Shown here: positions 7,509 through 17,144 of the stretch, in pieces
How positions within the stretch are numbered: position 1 is the first letter of the stretch
Layout: each line of letters starts with the position of its first letter
Source: Planctomycetota bacterium
GTDB taxonomy: Bacteria; Planctomycetota; MHYJ01; WSZJ01; JACPWG01
NCBI GenBank assembly: GCA_016197205.1
Contig: JACPWG010000108.1
Coordinates: 61,379-125,378 of the forward strand
Length of the DNA: 64,000 nucleotides
Direction of reading: 5' to 3'
Program-made: the position numbers and the translations under genes
Notes under the pieces: generated by a model
Databases searched by the model: none
Told to the model about the DNA's origin: nothing
The model's input: only the letters and a program-made list of their open reading frames with translations

Positions 7509-10500
7509 CTACAGCGGCGCTCCCTGCGGACTGCCTTCTCCCACTCCCGCATATTCCCACTCCAGCTCCCATACGTCCACGACGCCGTCCGCGAGCCCGG
7601 CCAGCGCATACCGCAGGTCGACGGTCAGCGCGAGCGAGCACACCTCGCCCGGACACGGACCGAGGACGCGCAGGGTCTTTCCCTGGGCGACGTCGCACAG
7701 GCGAAATTCGCGGCCGCCGCCGGTCAGGAGGAAACGCCCGTCGCGCGAGAAAGCCGTGCGCACGCCGGACTCGAAGCGTACGTCCGGCCGTCGCTGCCCG
7801 GTATCGATCCACCACGACAGCAGGAGCCCGTTGTCCCCGGCGCCCACGGCCACCGCGCCGGCTTCGGCGAAGGCCGCCACGACGCGCCGGCTGCCGGGAA
7901 TCGGCAGCGGATGGAGCGGACACCCGGTCGCGACCTCCCAGAGCTGGACGACGCCGTCCTGCGTCCCCACGAGCAGGTAGGCGCCGTCGGGGGACGCCGC
8001 GATCGACGTGACCGCGGCGGCGGTCCGCGACCGCACGACCGGGCTGCCGCTCACGGGCTCCCAGATTTCGATCTGGCCATCCTCGGTCCCGACGACCAGG
8101 AACTGTCCATCGCCGGAAAACGTCACGCGCGCGGCCGCCCCCGACCCCCGTGCGAGCCGCCTCAGGAGCTGCCCGGAACCGCCGTCCCACACGAGGACTT
8201 CGCCGTTCGCGCCCGCGCTCGCCAGGAGCTGGCCATCCGGGGAGACCGCGACGCCCACGACGGTTTCCGCGTGCTCCCGCAGGACCGCCTCCGGCGCACC
8301 CGTCTCCAGGTCCCAGGTCCGGACCAGCCAATCCGCGCCGCCGCTGGCGAAGCCCCGGCCATCCGGGGCGACGGCGATCGCGAGCGCCTCCTTGCTGTGC
8401 CCTTCGAGGCGGTGACGTCCCCAATGGGAACGGATCCCGACCGGCCGCAGTCGCAGCCCGACCTGGGTGCGGAGGGCAAGCAGGCGGCCCTCCCTCTCGA
8501 AGCCCTGGAGACGCCCCGCCTCTTCGATGAGCGACCAGCTCCGACCCAGGTCGCCGGCCGCGGCCTCCCGTCGAGCCTCTTCCAGCAAATCGTCGAAGCG
8601 GTGCGTCGTGGCCCGGGTCTGCGCGGTCGACTGCGCCTGCTCGACCGCCAGGTGGAGGGGAGCGAGCGGCGGGGCCGTGCGCGGATACGCGAGGTCGTCG
8701 CTCGGAAGCGACCAGAGGAGCACGCCCCGGCCGCCGATCGCGGCCAGGCTCGCCCGACGAGTCTCCGCGCCCGCGGGCGCCGGCCCGTGGCCCGGGCGCG
8801 GCCCCGGCCGGAAGCGCAGGGCGAGGACCGGGCAGCCGTTTCCCTCGAGCACCTGGAGGACGGACGACGACGACGGGTCCCACAGGCAGACGCTCCCGTC
8901 CGCGTGCCCGATCGCGACCGCGCGGACCGAGTCGAGCCACGCCAGGGAGGTCGCTTCCGAACCCGACGGCGGCAGCAGCGCGGCGACCTCGGAACCGTGG
9001 AGGTCCCACGCGGCGGCCCCTCCCGCCTCGTCGCCGGCCAACGCGAGCCGTCCTTCCGCTCCGAGCTGCGCGGCCGTGAGGGGCGTGCCCGCCTCCTGAA
9101 AGACGCCGACCGGAGCCGCCGTGGCCGCGTCCCAGAGCCGGAGCGCGCCGTCCTGCCCGCCGGAAAGCAGGAAGCGCCCATCCGCGGAAAAGGCCAGGGT
9201 CTTGATCGGACCCGCGTCGCTTCGGGCCTCGCGCGTGCTCCCGGTCGCGCGCTCCAGGAGAAGGATGCGCCCGTCCTCCCCGCCCCGGGCCAGCCGCTGG
9301 CCGTCCGCGGAGAGCGCGAGCGGGCCGCTGCCCGGCCCTTCGCGGCCCGGTCGCGCGAGGGACGGACAGGCCGCGACCCGACCGCCGGCCCCGACAGAGA
9401 CCGACCCGTCCGCGGCCGTCCAGGCCACGACCTCCCCCCTCGCCGAAAGGCAGAGCCCCTCGACCGCGCCGCTCGCACGCCCGAGCGGCCGCCAGCCCCC
9501 ATCCCCGTCCAGCTCGCGAAAAAAAAGTTCATATCGCGCGTTGGCCAGGACGAGCTGGCGGCCGTCCCCGGACAGCGTCGCGACGGTCGCCGGGCTCGGG
9601 AAGAGGAGGCTCTTGGCGCGCTGGACCGCGCCGGGGGGGAAGGGCGCGGGCGGGCGGTGGACGGCCTCCTGGGCGCCGGCGCCCGCGGGCACGACGACCC
9701 CTGCCAGCGCGGCCTGTTCCAGGATGCGTCCGACGGCGCCGAGGTCCGCGATCGGGCCGCGGAGCCGTCCGAGGATCGGCTGGAGGCGCGCCTGCCAGTT
9801 GGGGGGGCGCGCGGCGAGGAGCCCGCCCGCGGCGTGCAGCAGCGCGCGCAGGCTGAGCGGGTCGCGTTCGACCGCCTGTTCCGCGTCCTCCCGGGCCTGG
9901 GGCGTCCGCTCCACGCCGCGGAGGAGCGCCCGATCGACGACCGGGTCCGGGTCGCGCGGGGAAAGCGCGGCCTCGCGCGCGAGCGCGGCGAGCGCGGCCT
10001 CGGCGTTTCCCTGCTGCACGTGCAGGGCGGCGAGCGCGCGAAAGGTCCGTGCGCCCGCCCCTTCCCGGGCACGCGCGAGCTCCTCCAGCGACGCGCGCGC
10101 CGCGGGGAGGTCGCCGGCCAGCAGACGGGCGCAGGCGAGCTCCTCGCGCAGCGGGGCCGGTCGCGCGGCGAGGCGCACGGCCTGCTCGAGCAGCGGCACC
10201 GCCGACGCCGCGTCCCCCCACGAGGCGAGCAGCCACGCGCGCAGGTGCGGGAAGCGCTCATCCCGCTCGTGGGAGCGCGCCGCGTTGTCGACCGCCTCGA
10301 GGAGCAGCCGCCGGCCGGTGGCGGAACGAGACTGCTGCGCGCACCGGCCGAGCAGGAGGTTCAGGAGGATGGTTGCGGCCCCGGGGTCCGCCTGGTGGGC
10401 CTCCTCCAGGCACGCGAGCGCCTCCGCGGGGTGTCCGAGGTCGAAGAGCGAGAGGGCGCGATTGTTGAGGTCGGTGGCGCGCAAGCGCAGGGACTCGACC

Positions 10501-12065
10501 TCCGGCCGCGGATAGGGTTCGCCGGTGAGCTTGACGAAGAGGGCGAGGAGCTGGTGCTCGATCTCGTCGAAAGTCCCGTAGCGGCGCCGTGGGTCTTTTT
10601 CGAGGCAGCGGGTGATCACCTGAGCGACCTCGTGCGGCAGATCGGGGCGGAGGGACGTGGGGCTCGGCGGCTCCTCCCGGAGGTGCTTGAGGCCGAGGTG
10701 GACGCCGACAGGGAGATGCGAGTGCTTGTCGGTGAGGAACGGGCGTCGACCGCAGACCATTTCGAAAAACGTGACGCCGAAGGCATACACGTCCGCCGGC
10801 TTGCCGACCGCGTGCGCGTCGTTCCACTGCTCGGGGGCCATGTAGGCGGGCGTGCCGAGGCCGCCGCGCGTCAGGGTTTTCCAGGAACTGGCCGGGCCCA
10901 GGATGCGGACGAGCTCCGGGTCGAGGCGCCAGCCTTCCCCCTCGGCCGCGGGCTCCGCCTCGGAGGGCGGGGGCCCTTCCGCCGCCTGAAACGCGGCCGA
11001 CCCGAAGTCGGTCACCTTCAACTCGCCGTCCGCGGTCAGGAGACAGTTCTCGGGCTTCAGATCCCGGTGGATGAGCCCGACGCGGTGGGCATGGGCCATG
11101 CCCCGCGCCATCTGGATCGCGAGATCGAGGATGCCCGGCAGCTCGCGCAACTTGTCGGCCTTGATCCTCCGCCGGAGGTTGCCGCCGTCGATGTATTCAA
11201 TGAAGAGGCGGGGATGCGCGTCGATCTTGAGGACGTAGAGCGCGGTGACGACATTGGGGTGCTTGCCGAGTGCGACCCAGGCTTCGGCCTCGCGGACGTA
11301 GCGCGCCTCGCGCAAGAGCTCGGCCTCGCGGTCGAGGCGCGGATCGGGCAAGGGGCACTTCACGACGAGGTCCATCTTCCACTCGCGGTGGAAGACCTGG
11401 TACACCACCCCCATGCCCCCTTGCCCCAGCTCGCGCAGCACCTCGTATTTTCCGAGCACGACGTCGCCCGGCGACCAGATGCCGGCGGCCTTGGTGCGGT
11501 GCCGACGGCCCGCGCGTGGGGCGACGCCCGTGCCGGCCGAGGCCCCGGTGCCGCCCGTGCCGCCGCTGTCTCCGCCGGAGGATTGCGTGCGACTCGCTTC
11601 CGTGAGGGCAGCGGTATCGGTCTCGCCGTGGACGACGGGGCCCGCGGTCGAGGTCGTGGCCCCCCCGGCCGGCGAAAGCACGGCGGGAGAGGCCGAAGGC
11701 GCGTGCACGGTGGAGGGGGAGGGGGTGGTGCCCGTTCCGGACGTGGAAGCCGTGGAGAGACGTTCGATGCTGGGGGCCTGGGTCCGGGCGAGCTTGCCGA
11801 TCGCCTTCTCGAGCGCGCGCGCAGCCGGGGCATTGCCCGGGTCGAGCTCGAGGACCTTGCGGAAGCTCGCGATCGCCTCGCGGAGGCGGGCCAGCTTCAC
11901 GAGGACGACCCCTCGATTCTGAAGGGCGCTGGTGTGCCGAGGGCTATGGGCGAGCACGCGGTCGTAGGCCAGCAGGCTGCCTTCCCAGTCGCGCTCCCGC
12001 GCCAGGGCGTCCGCGCGCCGGAGCCACGATTGGGGATCGTCCGAGTCCCGCGAAGGGTCGGGCAC
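7509..12065 (-). CDS. TPR-Ser/Thr protein kinase-TPR-WD40 protein
   Basis: This 1518-residue multidomain protein has two N-terminal TPRs (about 10-95), a Ser/Thr-rich linker, and a complete Hanks-type kinase domain (about 206-510). The kinase has the glycine loop GQGGMG, Lys236, HRDLKPEN at 333-340, DFG at 353-355 and APE at 410-412, so it should be active. A TPR-like helical region (about 520-800) follows, then 12 or more WD40 repeats (about 830-1500) with repeated SPDG/SADG turns and LWD or VWD ends. The start is GTG at 12065 with GAGG seven bases upstream. No membrane segment is obvious. The architecture suggests a cytoplasmic scaffold kinase; substrates are unknown. An A8 tract at 9519-9526 encodes Phe-Phe on the coding strand. 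Confidence 0.93.
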   Translation of the reverse strand: MPDPSRDSDDPQSWLRRADALARERDWEGSLLAYDRVLAHSPRHTSALQNRGVVLVKLARLREAIASFRKVLELDPGNAPAARALEKAIGKLARTQAPSIERLSTASTSGTGTTPSPSTVHAPSASPAVLSPAGGATTSTAGPVVHGETDTAALTEASRTQSSGGDSGGTGGTGASAGTGVAPRAGRRHRTKAAGIWSPGDVVLGKYEVLRELGQGGMGVVYQVFHREWKMDLVVKCPLPDPRLDREAELLREARYVREAEAWVALGKHPNVVTALYVLKIDAHPRLFIEYIDGGNLRRRIKADKLRELPGILDLAIQMARGMAHAHRVGLIHRDLKPENCLLTADGELKVTDFGSAAFQAAEGPPPSEAEPAAEGEGWRLDPELVRILGPASSWKTLTRGGLGTPAYMAPEQWNDAHAVGKPADVYAFGVTFFEMVCGRRPFLTDKHSHLPVGVHLGLKHLREEPPSPTSLRPDLPHEVAQVITRCLEKDPRRRYGTFDEIEHQLLALFVKLTGEPYPRPEVESLRLRATDLNNRALSLFDLGHPAEALACLEEAHQADPGAATILLNLLLGRCAQQSRSATGRRLLLEAVDNAARSHERDERFPHLRAWLLASWGDAASAVPLLEQAVRLAARPAPLREELACARLLAGDLPAARASLEELARAREGAGARTFRALAALHVQQGNAEAALAALAREAALSPRDPDPVVDRALLRGVERTPQAREDAEQAVERDPLSLRALLHAAGGLLAARPPNWQARLQPILGRLRGPIADLGAVGRILEQAALAGVVVPAGAGAQEAVHRPPAPFPPGAVQRAKSLLFPSPATVATLSGDGRQLVLANARYELFFRELDGDGGWRPLGRASGAVEGLCLSARGEVVAWTAADGSVSVGAGGRVAACPSLARPGREGPGSGPLALSADGQRLARGGEDGRILLLERATGSTREARSDAGPIKTLAFSADGRFLLSGGQDGALRLWDAATAAPVGVFQEAGTPLTAAQLGAEGRLALAGDEAGGAAAWDLHGSEVAALLPPSGSEATSLAWLDSVRAVAIGHADGSVCLWDPSSSSVLQVLEGNGCPVLALRFRPGPRPGHGPAPAGAETRRASLAAIGGRGVLLWSLPSDDLAYPRTAPPLAPLHLAVEQAQSTAQTRATTHRFDDLLEEARREAAAGDLGRSWSLIEEAGRLQGFEREGRLLALRTQVGLRLRPVGIRSHWGRHRLEGHSKEALAIAVAPDGRGFASGGADWLVRTWDLETGAPEAVLREHAETVVGVAVSPDGQLLASAGANGEVLVWDGGSGQLLRRLARGSGAAARVTFSGDGQFLVVGTEDGQIEIWEPVSGSPVVRSRTAAAVTSIAASPDGAYLLVGTQDGVVQLWEVATGCPLHPLPIPGSRRVVAAFAEAGAVAVGAGDNGLLLSWWIDTGQRRPDVRFESGVRTAFSRDGRFLLTGGGREFRLCDVAQGKTLRVLGPCPGEVCSLALTVDLRYALAGLADGVVDVWELEWEYAGVGEGSPQGAPL

Positions 12066-12231
12066 GGAAGCCTCGCGAAGCGGTGGGGAACGAGACCGCC
12101 CAGCCGACCCGGGCGCGCCAAGAGGGCTACTCTAGCGCAACCTGCCCGGTGAAGTCAATGGATCGGAACGCGACGCGAGGCCGCCGGTTCCGCGCCGGGC
12201 CCTGCAAGGCCGGGCGGGCGGGCGCCCCGGC

Positions 12232-13113
12232 TCAGCGCGCGTTCCCGGCTTCGACCCGCGCCAGCATCGGTCCGACCCAGGCCGCGGTCTCCGCCCGCAG
12301 GGACGGGGAGCTCTTCGCCGCGAGCGAGGCGAGCGCGCGCAGGGCGGCGAGGCGGACCTCCCGATCCTGCCATTCAGTCAGGCCGATGCGGGCGAGGGTG
12401 TCGACAACCGGCGGCTCCACGGCCTCCGCGCGGCACAGCCGCTCGACGATCGCGCAGCGCAGTTCGGACCACCTCTCGCTGAACAGCAGGGACGCGAGCC
12501 GCGATTGGAGCTGCATGGGCAGGGGGTTCGAGAGGGCGGCGAGCGCGGCGCCGCGCACGACCGGCTCCGGGTCCGCCTGGAGCGACTCGAGCAGCGTCTC
12601 CTGGATGCGCGCGTTGCGCTCGGGATCCGCGCCCAGCGGAGCGTTCGCCGCGAGCTCGGCGCGAGCCGCCGTCGACGGTTCGTTCCGCACGGCAACGGAC
12701 CAGTACGCCTCGCCGGCAGGGTCCCCCGACCAGGCAAGGAGGAGCACGGCCCGAAGGCGTTGACCGGGGTCCTCCCCATTCGCACGCTGCTTCAGGGCCG
12801 GAGCGACGGCGGGCAGCAGTCCGGGCTCGTTGCGCGCGGTGAGCGCGAGTAGACGCACGCCGACGGGACGCGCGGTCGAGTCCAGCTCCCGGAGCAGACT
12901 CTCCGGCGTGAAGCGCAGTCCCGAGTCGGAGTCCGGCGGCTTCGCCGCAACCGGCTCCGGGAGATCGGAGACGCCCGGGGTTTCCTCCGGGAAGGCCGAG
13001 CCTCCGCCGAACGACGTCGGTTCACCCGCGAGCCCGACCGAGGCGGCGAACAGCCCAAGGGAAAAGCCCGTGACGAGCACGGCCCGTCCCTTTCGCAGCG
13101 CGATCCCCATCAT
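12232..13113 (-). CDS. Secreted HEAT-like repeat protein
   Basis: This 293-residue protein begins with a basic stretch and a hydrophobic segment (AVLVTGFSLGLFAASVGLAG), a likely signal peptide of about 30 residues, then a short Pro/Ser-rich linker. From residue 60 on there are repeated paired helices with VRGAALAAL, RLAALRAL and similar motifs typical of HEAT or armadillo-like repeats. It is probably an exported scaffold with no catalytic motif. GGGAGGAG lies six to seven bases before the doubled ATG at 13113. A mobile-element-like repeat begins 18 bp upstream of the start, so the promoter region has been displaced or supplied by that element. Function unassigned. Confidence 0.75.
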   Translation of the reverse strand: MMGIALRKGRAVLVTGFSLGLFAASVGLAGEPTSFGGGSAFPEETPGVSDLPEPVAAKPPDSDSGLRFTPESLLRELDSTARPVGVRLLALTARNEPGLLPAVAPALKQRANGEDPGQRLRAVLLLAWSGDPAGEAYWSVAVRNEPSTAARAELAANAPLGADPERNARIQETLLESLQADPEPVVRGAALAALSNPLPMQLQSRLASLLFSERWSELRCAIVERLCRAEAVEPPVVDTLARIGLTEWQDREVRLAALRALASLAAKSSPSLRAETAAWVGPMLARVEAGNAR

Positions 13114-13131
13114 CGATCTCCTCCCACCTTA

Positions 13132-13594
13132 GGGTCCGTAAGAAAATAACGCGCTCGTTTGACGCGCAGGAGGGCGGCATGAATTTTCAATTCTCAATGC
13201 TCAATCTTCAAGACTCAGACAAGGCCCAAGGTTCAATGCTCAATGACCACCTCCGAACGTAGCCCGGGCACGGAATCGCGGACTCTGGGTACCGCCCCAA
13301 AGAATGGGGTGACCAATTTGCTCGGCGATTTTGGCCGCCCGCTTCCCCCCTTCGCGCTGCGGCGCTTCGGGGCGCAAGCGTTGCGCTCGCTCGCCGTAGT
13401 TCTCCGTTACTACGCCTCGCTCGCGCGCCTCGCGGGCAGCCAAACCTGCCTTCGCCTCTGGGTCACCGACTTCCGTGGAGCGGTACTGAGCCTTGAACTT
13501 TGAGCCTTGCCTGAAAATTGATCATTGAGCCTTGAGCCTTTTCCTGACGAGCTCCCCGGTTTTCGAGTTGCATGAGTTGTTTCTCTACGGGCCC
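13132..13594. mobile_element. GGGCCCGTA-ended element, copy b, with nested insert
   Basis: The ends are GGGTCCGTAAGAAAA (left) and TTTCTCTACGGGCCC (right), flanked by TTA on both sides (13129-13131 and 13595-13597), a 3-bp target duplication. Without the nested insert at about 13288-13486 it is about 263 bp and aligns with copy a at 7094-7348, sharing for example AGCCCGGGCACGGAATCGCG. It is non-coding. Confidence 0.75.
13288..13487. mobile_element. GTACCGCCCCA-ended small element, copy 1 (nested)
   Basis: This roughly 200-bp sequence has terminal inverted repeats GTACCGCCCCA and TGGAGCGGTAC and lies inside copy b. Copy a at 7094-7348 lacks it and reads straight through GGACTCTGAGCC, so the insertion point is exact; CTG is present on both sides. 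The body matches the element at 43801-43966 (shared CTCGGCGATTTTGGCCGCCC and CGCTCGCTCGCCGTAGTTCT), with about 33 extra bases here. It is non-coding. Confidence 0.75.
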
Positions 13595-13985
13595 TTACCT
13601 TGACTTCTCGTGTGCTCGTGTGCGCGTGCGCTTATGGGCTCATGCACGGCGGGCATCCCATCGTCCGCAAGGTGTACAACACAATCCTCGTACCATCCGA
13701 AAACCTCGGACCATGGCAGCCGCAACTCCCGTAGCAGCAACATCCTGTGCGCACGGGCAAATGGCGGTCGCCGGAACCGACTCCGCAGCGGAGGCAGCGC
13801 AATGTAACGGCGTTTTTTCGGCTCCGGCACGAAAGCGTGACGGCGAGTGCGAGGCAGCGTACCGAGGGCTGCGCCACAAAATGGCGGCCCCGGCCTTGAC
13901 TCGGCCGTGGGTCCGGGAGTATTCTGAGCACTCATCCCTGCTTCGTGCGCCCGCCCCTGCCGAACCCCGACTCGAGGTCGCCGAC
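13595..13985. other. Spacer upstream of the MoxR cluster, no gene supported
   Basis: This 391-bp region lies between the repeat element and the first gene of the MoxR cluster. Open frames on both strands include a Cys-rich minus-strand one (13632-13931), but none has a ribosome-binding site or recognisable domain and they overlap one another. It presumably contains the promoter of the plus-strand cluster. Confidence 0.5.
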
Positions 13986-14852
13986 ATGTCCGAGAGCGGA
14001 CCTGGGCCGCTTCTCCAGTTCTGGGAAGCGCTCGCGGCGCGAAACGAAATCCCCCTCGCCGAGCAGCTCGGCCCCGAGCCGGCGCAAGACCACGGCTCGC
14101 TGCTCGCCGTCCTGCGCGGTCTCGCCGACCGCATGATCGCCGACCTCCCCGATCCCCTGCCCGCCGACCTCTTCGATCCCGCGTCCGCGGTTTCCGTCGC
14201 GGCCGTGCTCCACCAATCGGCGGTCCATCTGCAACCGGGCGCCGAGGAGGGGGGCATGCTCGCGCGCAGGATCGAGCGGGTTCCCTCGCCGAACACGGCA
14301 GCCGCGCACGTCACGCAGGCGGCGCTCGGCTGGTTCGCCCTGCCCATCTTGCGCCGGCTGAGGAGCCGCGGGCTCCATGGGGAGTCACCGGCGGCGGACG
14401 CGCCCGCCCGTCAATTGTCCGCCTTCCTCGCCGCGCGCCCGCTCCTCTCCCTGCGCGAGGACACGGAGGAGTTTTTCGTCGGCGAGCCCCCGCCCGTGCT
14501 CGACGGCCTCGAGGCGTGCGAGGGACTGCGCCGCTGGCTCGTGCAGCGCCTTGGCTCCCCCTGCAAGCCGGTCCCCCGGATCGCGCGCCGCTGCTGGACG
14601 CTCGAGCGGATCTGGAGGACATGGTCGCATCCCGTGCGATCCGCGCGGGAAATTCTCTATCTGTGGGGCCGGCGCCTCGGGCCGGAGCCAGTGCTCGGCG
14701 AGGTCGAGAACGGCTGGCTGCTCGCGCTCTCCCCCCTGCGCACGCAAAACGCCTGGCCGGACGACCTGGATCCCGCCTTCGCCCGTCGCCTCGACGCCCT
14801 TCGTACCGCCGCGGCCCCGGAGCACGAGGAGCCGCCCGATGCCGGAACCTAG
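13986..14852 (+). CDS. Accessory protein preceding MoxR in a MoxR-vWA-propeller cluster
   Basis: This 288-residue protein has no catalytic motif. It is mostly helical with Leu/Ala-rich amphipathic stretches (LLAVLRGLADRMIADL, LRRLRSRGLHG) and a Trp/Arg-rich region near residue 210 (TLERIWRTWSHPVRSAREILYLWGR is a continuous helix-like stretch that I cut here only in description). Its stop overlaps the start of the MoxR ATPase by 14 bp, so the two are translationally coupled. I chose ATG 13986 because similar composition starts there and the upstream frame is low quality; GAGG lies 11 bases upstream. By position I infer it is one of the small bpX-type subunits that accompany MoxR and vWA proteins in ternary systems, but I cannot assign a specific bpX class. 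Confidence 0.65.
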   Translation: MSESGPGPLLQFWEALAARNEIPLAEQLGPEPAQDHGSLLAVLRGLADRMIADLPDPLPADLFDPASAVSVAAVLHQSAVHLQPGAEEGGMLARRIERVPSPNTAAAHVTQAALGWFALPILRRLRSRGLHGESPAADAPARQLSAFLAARPLLSLREDTEEFFVGEPPPVLDGLEACEGLRRWLVQRLGSPCKPVPRIARRCWTLERIWRTWSHPVRSAREILYLWGRRLGPEPVLGEVENGWLLALSPLRTQNAWPDDLDPAFARRLDALRTAAAPEHEEPPDAGT

Positions 14853-16068
14853 CGAAGCACTCGTCGCCGAACTGCGCCGCCTCGTCCTGGATCCGCTCGT
14901 CGAACAGTTCGTGGAAAAGCGCGAGATCCTCGAGCTGCTGGCCCTCGCGTCGGTCGCGGGCGAGAATCTCCTCCTTGTCGGCCCACCGGGCACGGCGAAG
15001 TCGCAGGTCGTGATGGACTTCGCGGCGCGGCTGGAGGGACGCTACTTCGAGTACCTGCTCACCCGGTTCAGCGAACCGAACGAGCTCTTCGGGCCGGTCG
15101 ACTTGCGCAAGCTCAAGGAAGGGATCGTGGTCACGAACGTGGAGGGCATGCTCCCGGACTGCGAGTTCGCCTTCCTCGACGAGGTCTTCAACGCGAACAG
15201 CGCGATCCTGAACAGCCTGCTCAACATTCTGAACGAGCGCACGTTTCGCAGGGGCCGGGAGCGGCGCACGCTCGACCTCTTCGCGGTGGTCGGCGCGACG
15301 AACCATTTGCCGGAGGACCCTTCGCTCCGCGCGCTCTTCGACCGGTTCCTGCTGCGGGTGCGCTGCGACAACGTCAGTGCCGCGTCCCTGCCCATGCTTC
15401 TCGAAAAGGGCTGGAAAATCGAGCTGGCGCGGCTGCGCGAGCGCGACGGGCACGCGGCCGCGGACGGACGGTTCTCGGTGAAGGGGTTGCGTGCGCTGTG
15501 CAGCGAGCTGGCGTCGGTCGACCTGGCCCGCGTGAAGGCGCCCTATCTGGACTTGGTGAGGAAGATCCGGTCCGCGGGGATCTCGATGTCCGATCGGCGC
15601 GTGGTGCGACTGCTGAAAGTCATCGCGGCCTCGAGCCTTTTCTGCGGGCGCAAGGAGGCTTCCCCCGCGGATTTCTGGGTGCTTCGGTACATCTGGGACA
15701 ACGAGTCGCAGTCGCCGATCCTTGAGGAGTTGATCAACCACGAGGTGAGGAAGTACCTGGAGCAGGCCCCGGAGCCGGCGAGCGGAGGCGGAGCGGTCGC
15801 GCATCCGATGGTCGCCAACCGGCCGCGCCTCTCGGTGGATGCCCTCGCGGCGGAGGTCGCGCGGCTCGCGCAGGGGCTCGACGACCGTTCGTTAACGGGG
15901 GTCGAGCTGCTCGCGCGGAGGGACGGCCTGGAGAGGGTCCGTCGCGAATGCGACTGGGTGGTGCCGGGGGACGCGGGCCAGCGGACGGCCCTGTCCGCGC
16001 TGACCGACCGCGTGCGACAGGTACTCGCGGAGATGGATGCCCGGCTCAAACCCGGACGGGCCGGGTAG
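14839..16068 (+). CDS. MoxR/RavA-type AAA+ ATPase
   Basis: This 409-residue AAA+ ATPase of the MoxR group has Walker A GPPGTAKS at 48-55, Walker B FAFLDEVF with Asp114/Glu115, sensor 1 GATN ending at Asn155, and an arginine-finger region ALFDRFLLR near 166-174. The lid domain follows, then about 100 residues of variable C-terminus. MoxR ATPases act as hexameric chaperones that remodel partners, commonly vWA-domain proteins; a vWA-like protein is encoded 1.7 kb downstream. GAGGAG lies eight bases before ATG 14839 and the upstream gene overlaps by 14 bp. This is the energy-using member of the cluster. Confidence 0.93.
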   Translation: MPEPSEALVAELRRLVLDPLVEQFVEKREILELLALASVAGENLLLVGPPGTAKSQVVMDFAARLEGRYFEYLLTRFSEPNELFGPVDLRKLKEGIVVTNVEGMLPDCEFAFLDEVFNANSAILNSLLNILNERTFRRGRERRTLDLFAVVGATNHLPEDPSLRALFDRFLLRVRCDNVSAASLPMLLEKGWKIELARLRERDGHAAADGRFSVKGLRALCSELASVDLARVKAPYLDLVRKIRSAGISMSDRRVVRLLKVIAASSLFCGRKEASPADFWVLRYIWDNESQSPILEELINHEVRKYLEQAPEPASGGGAVAHPMVANRPRLSVDALAAEVARLAQGLDDRSLTGVELLARRDGLERVRRECDWVVPGDAGQRTALSALTDRVRQVLAEMDARLKPGRAG

Positions 16069-16139
16069 ACGCGCGAGGTTCCGGCGAGAGCGGTTGGCTG
16101 ATGGGGACTGCGCGACCCGGCGGCTTCGGAGACACGCTC

Positions 16140-17036
16140 ATGCCGGAAGCAACGACCGCCCGCGCGGCGCTGATCCCGCTCGACGCGCTCGCGGGCATGG
16201 GGCTGACGCGCGAAATCACCGAGCTGCCGGCGGTCCTTGTCTCGCTCGTCGAGTCGGCGCCGACGCACGTCCTCTGCGTCGCGGATCGGCTCTCGCCGGA
16301 GGCCGCGGCCCGGATCCTGGCTGCGCCTCGCGCGCTTCTCCTCTACGGCCGGCCGAACCAAGCGCTGCTCGCGGAGGATCCCGCCGCCGCCGCCGAAGCA
16401 GGTCGCGGGGACGCGGGTGCGCTCACGATCCTCCTCCGCGACTGCCGGTCGCCGCTCGAAGTGCAGGACGTCTCCTTCCGACCGCTCGGCTCGCTCGTGC
16501 GCGGCGCATGGGCGGGTACGATTCGCGCCGCCGCCACGAGGGCGTGGGAGGGAGGCGCGGAGCTGCGACTCGAGCTTGCCGCGTCCGAGCGACGCGAGCC
16601 CGCGGAGGCGTGCCTGCTGCAAACCCCGCGACTGGGCGACCTGGACGACCGGCTGGATCGGCTCCCGCCCGACGAGTTCGATGGAATCCAGTTTTCCCTT
16701 TGGGCGGAAGGGGCCTTCCTGCTCGGCCCGCCGGGACGCGAGCTGCCGTCCTTCGGCGGCATTTCGTTTTGGCGCGTCGGCGGCACGGGCGACGGAGCGC
16801 TCTTCGTCGGCCTGGGACGCGAGCCCTCCCCCGCGCTGGCCCTGCCGCTCCTGCTCCGCGCGCTCGGGGCGAAGCCCGGGCACGTGCTTTTCTGGCTCCC
16901 CACGCCGGTCGTGGTTCAGGTGCCTTGGCAGAGCCTGACGCCGCTGGATCGCCGCGCGTGGCGCGAGGCCCGTGGGTGGCAGGCGCGGCGAGGGACCGCG
17001 AATGCGGGCGCGGGCGCGGGAGTGACAGGGCGGTAG
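16140..17036 (+). CDS. Accessory protein of the MoxR-vWA-propeller cluster
   Basis: This 298-residue cytoplasmic protein has alternating hydrophobic strands (THVLCVADRL, RALLLYGRP, ALTILLRDC, GALFVGLGRE, HVLFWLPTPVVVQVPW) that suggest an alpha/beta or beta-rich fold without recognisable catalytic residues. It begins 71 bp after the MoxR stop. ATG 16140 has GGAG eight bases upstream; ATG 16101 is an alternative start. Its place directly between the MoxR ATPase and the vWA-like protein matches the small bpX-type subunits of the ternary systems, which is the basis of the call. The C-terminus is low-complexity Gly/Ala. Confidence 0.65.
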   Translation: MPEATTARAALIPLDALAGMGLTREITELPAVLVSLVESAPTHVLCVADRLSPEAAARILAAPRALLLYGRPNQALLAEDPAAAAEAGRGDAGALTILLRDCRSPLEVQDVSFRPLGSLVRGAWAGTIRAAATRAWEGGAELRLELAASERREPAEACLLQTPRLGDLDDRLDRLPPDEFDGIQFSLWAEGAFLLGPPGRELPSFGGISFWRVGGTGDGALFVGLGREPSPALALPLLLRALGAKPGHVLFWLPTPVVVQVPWQSLTPLDRRAWREARGWQARRGTANAGAGAGVTGR

Positions 17037-17107
17037 CCCGATGACAAGTGAGGCGAGCCGCCCAAGACACCGATGACGATCAGACGATGCGAGGAGGGCC
17101 GCTCAAT

Positions 17108-17144
17108 GGAACCGCGACCGGCAGGAGCGGTCTCAGCGTGTGCT
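17108..17144. repeat. GACCG/CGGTC intergenic motif, copy 1
   Basis: A 37-bp unit starting GGAACCGCGACCGGCAGGAG and continuing CGGTCTCAGCGTGTGCT. It is closely related to units at 17566-17602 (opposite strand), 41181-41217 and 49260-49295. The GACCG and CGGTC arms can form a short hairpin. Confidence 0.65.

Noticed and set aside
7446..12152. 1568-residue plus-strand ORF opposite the kinase gene
   Set aside because: Arg/Gly/Pro/Gln-rich shadow frame antisense to a gene with clear TPR, kinase and WD40 motifs.
13632..13931. Cys-rich minus-strand ORF upstream of the MoxR cluster
   Set aside because: No ribosome-binding site, GTG start only, overlaps other open frames, and no recognisable metallothionein-like spacing.
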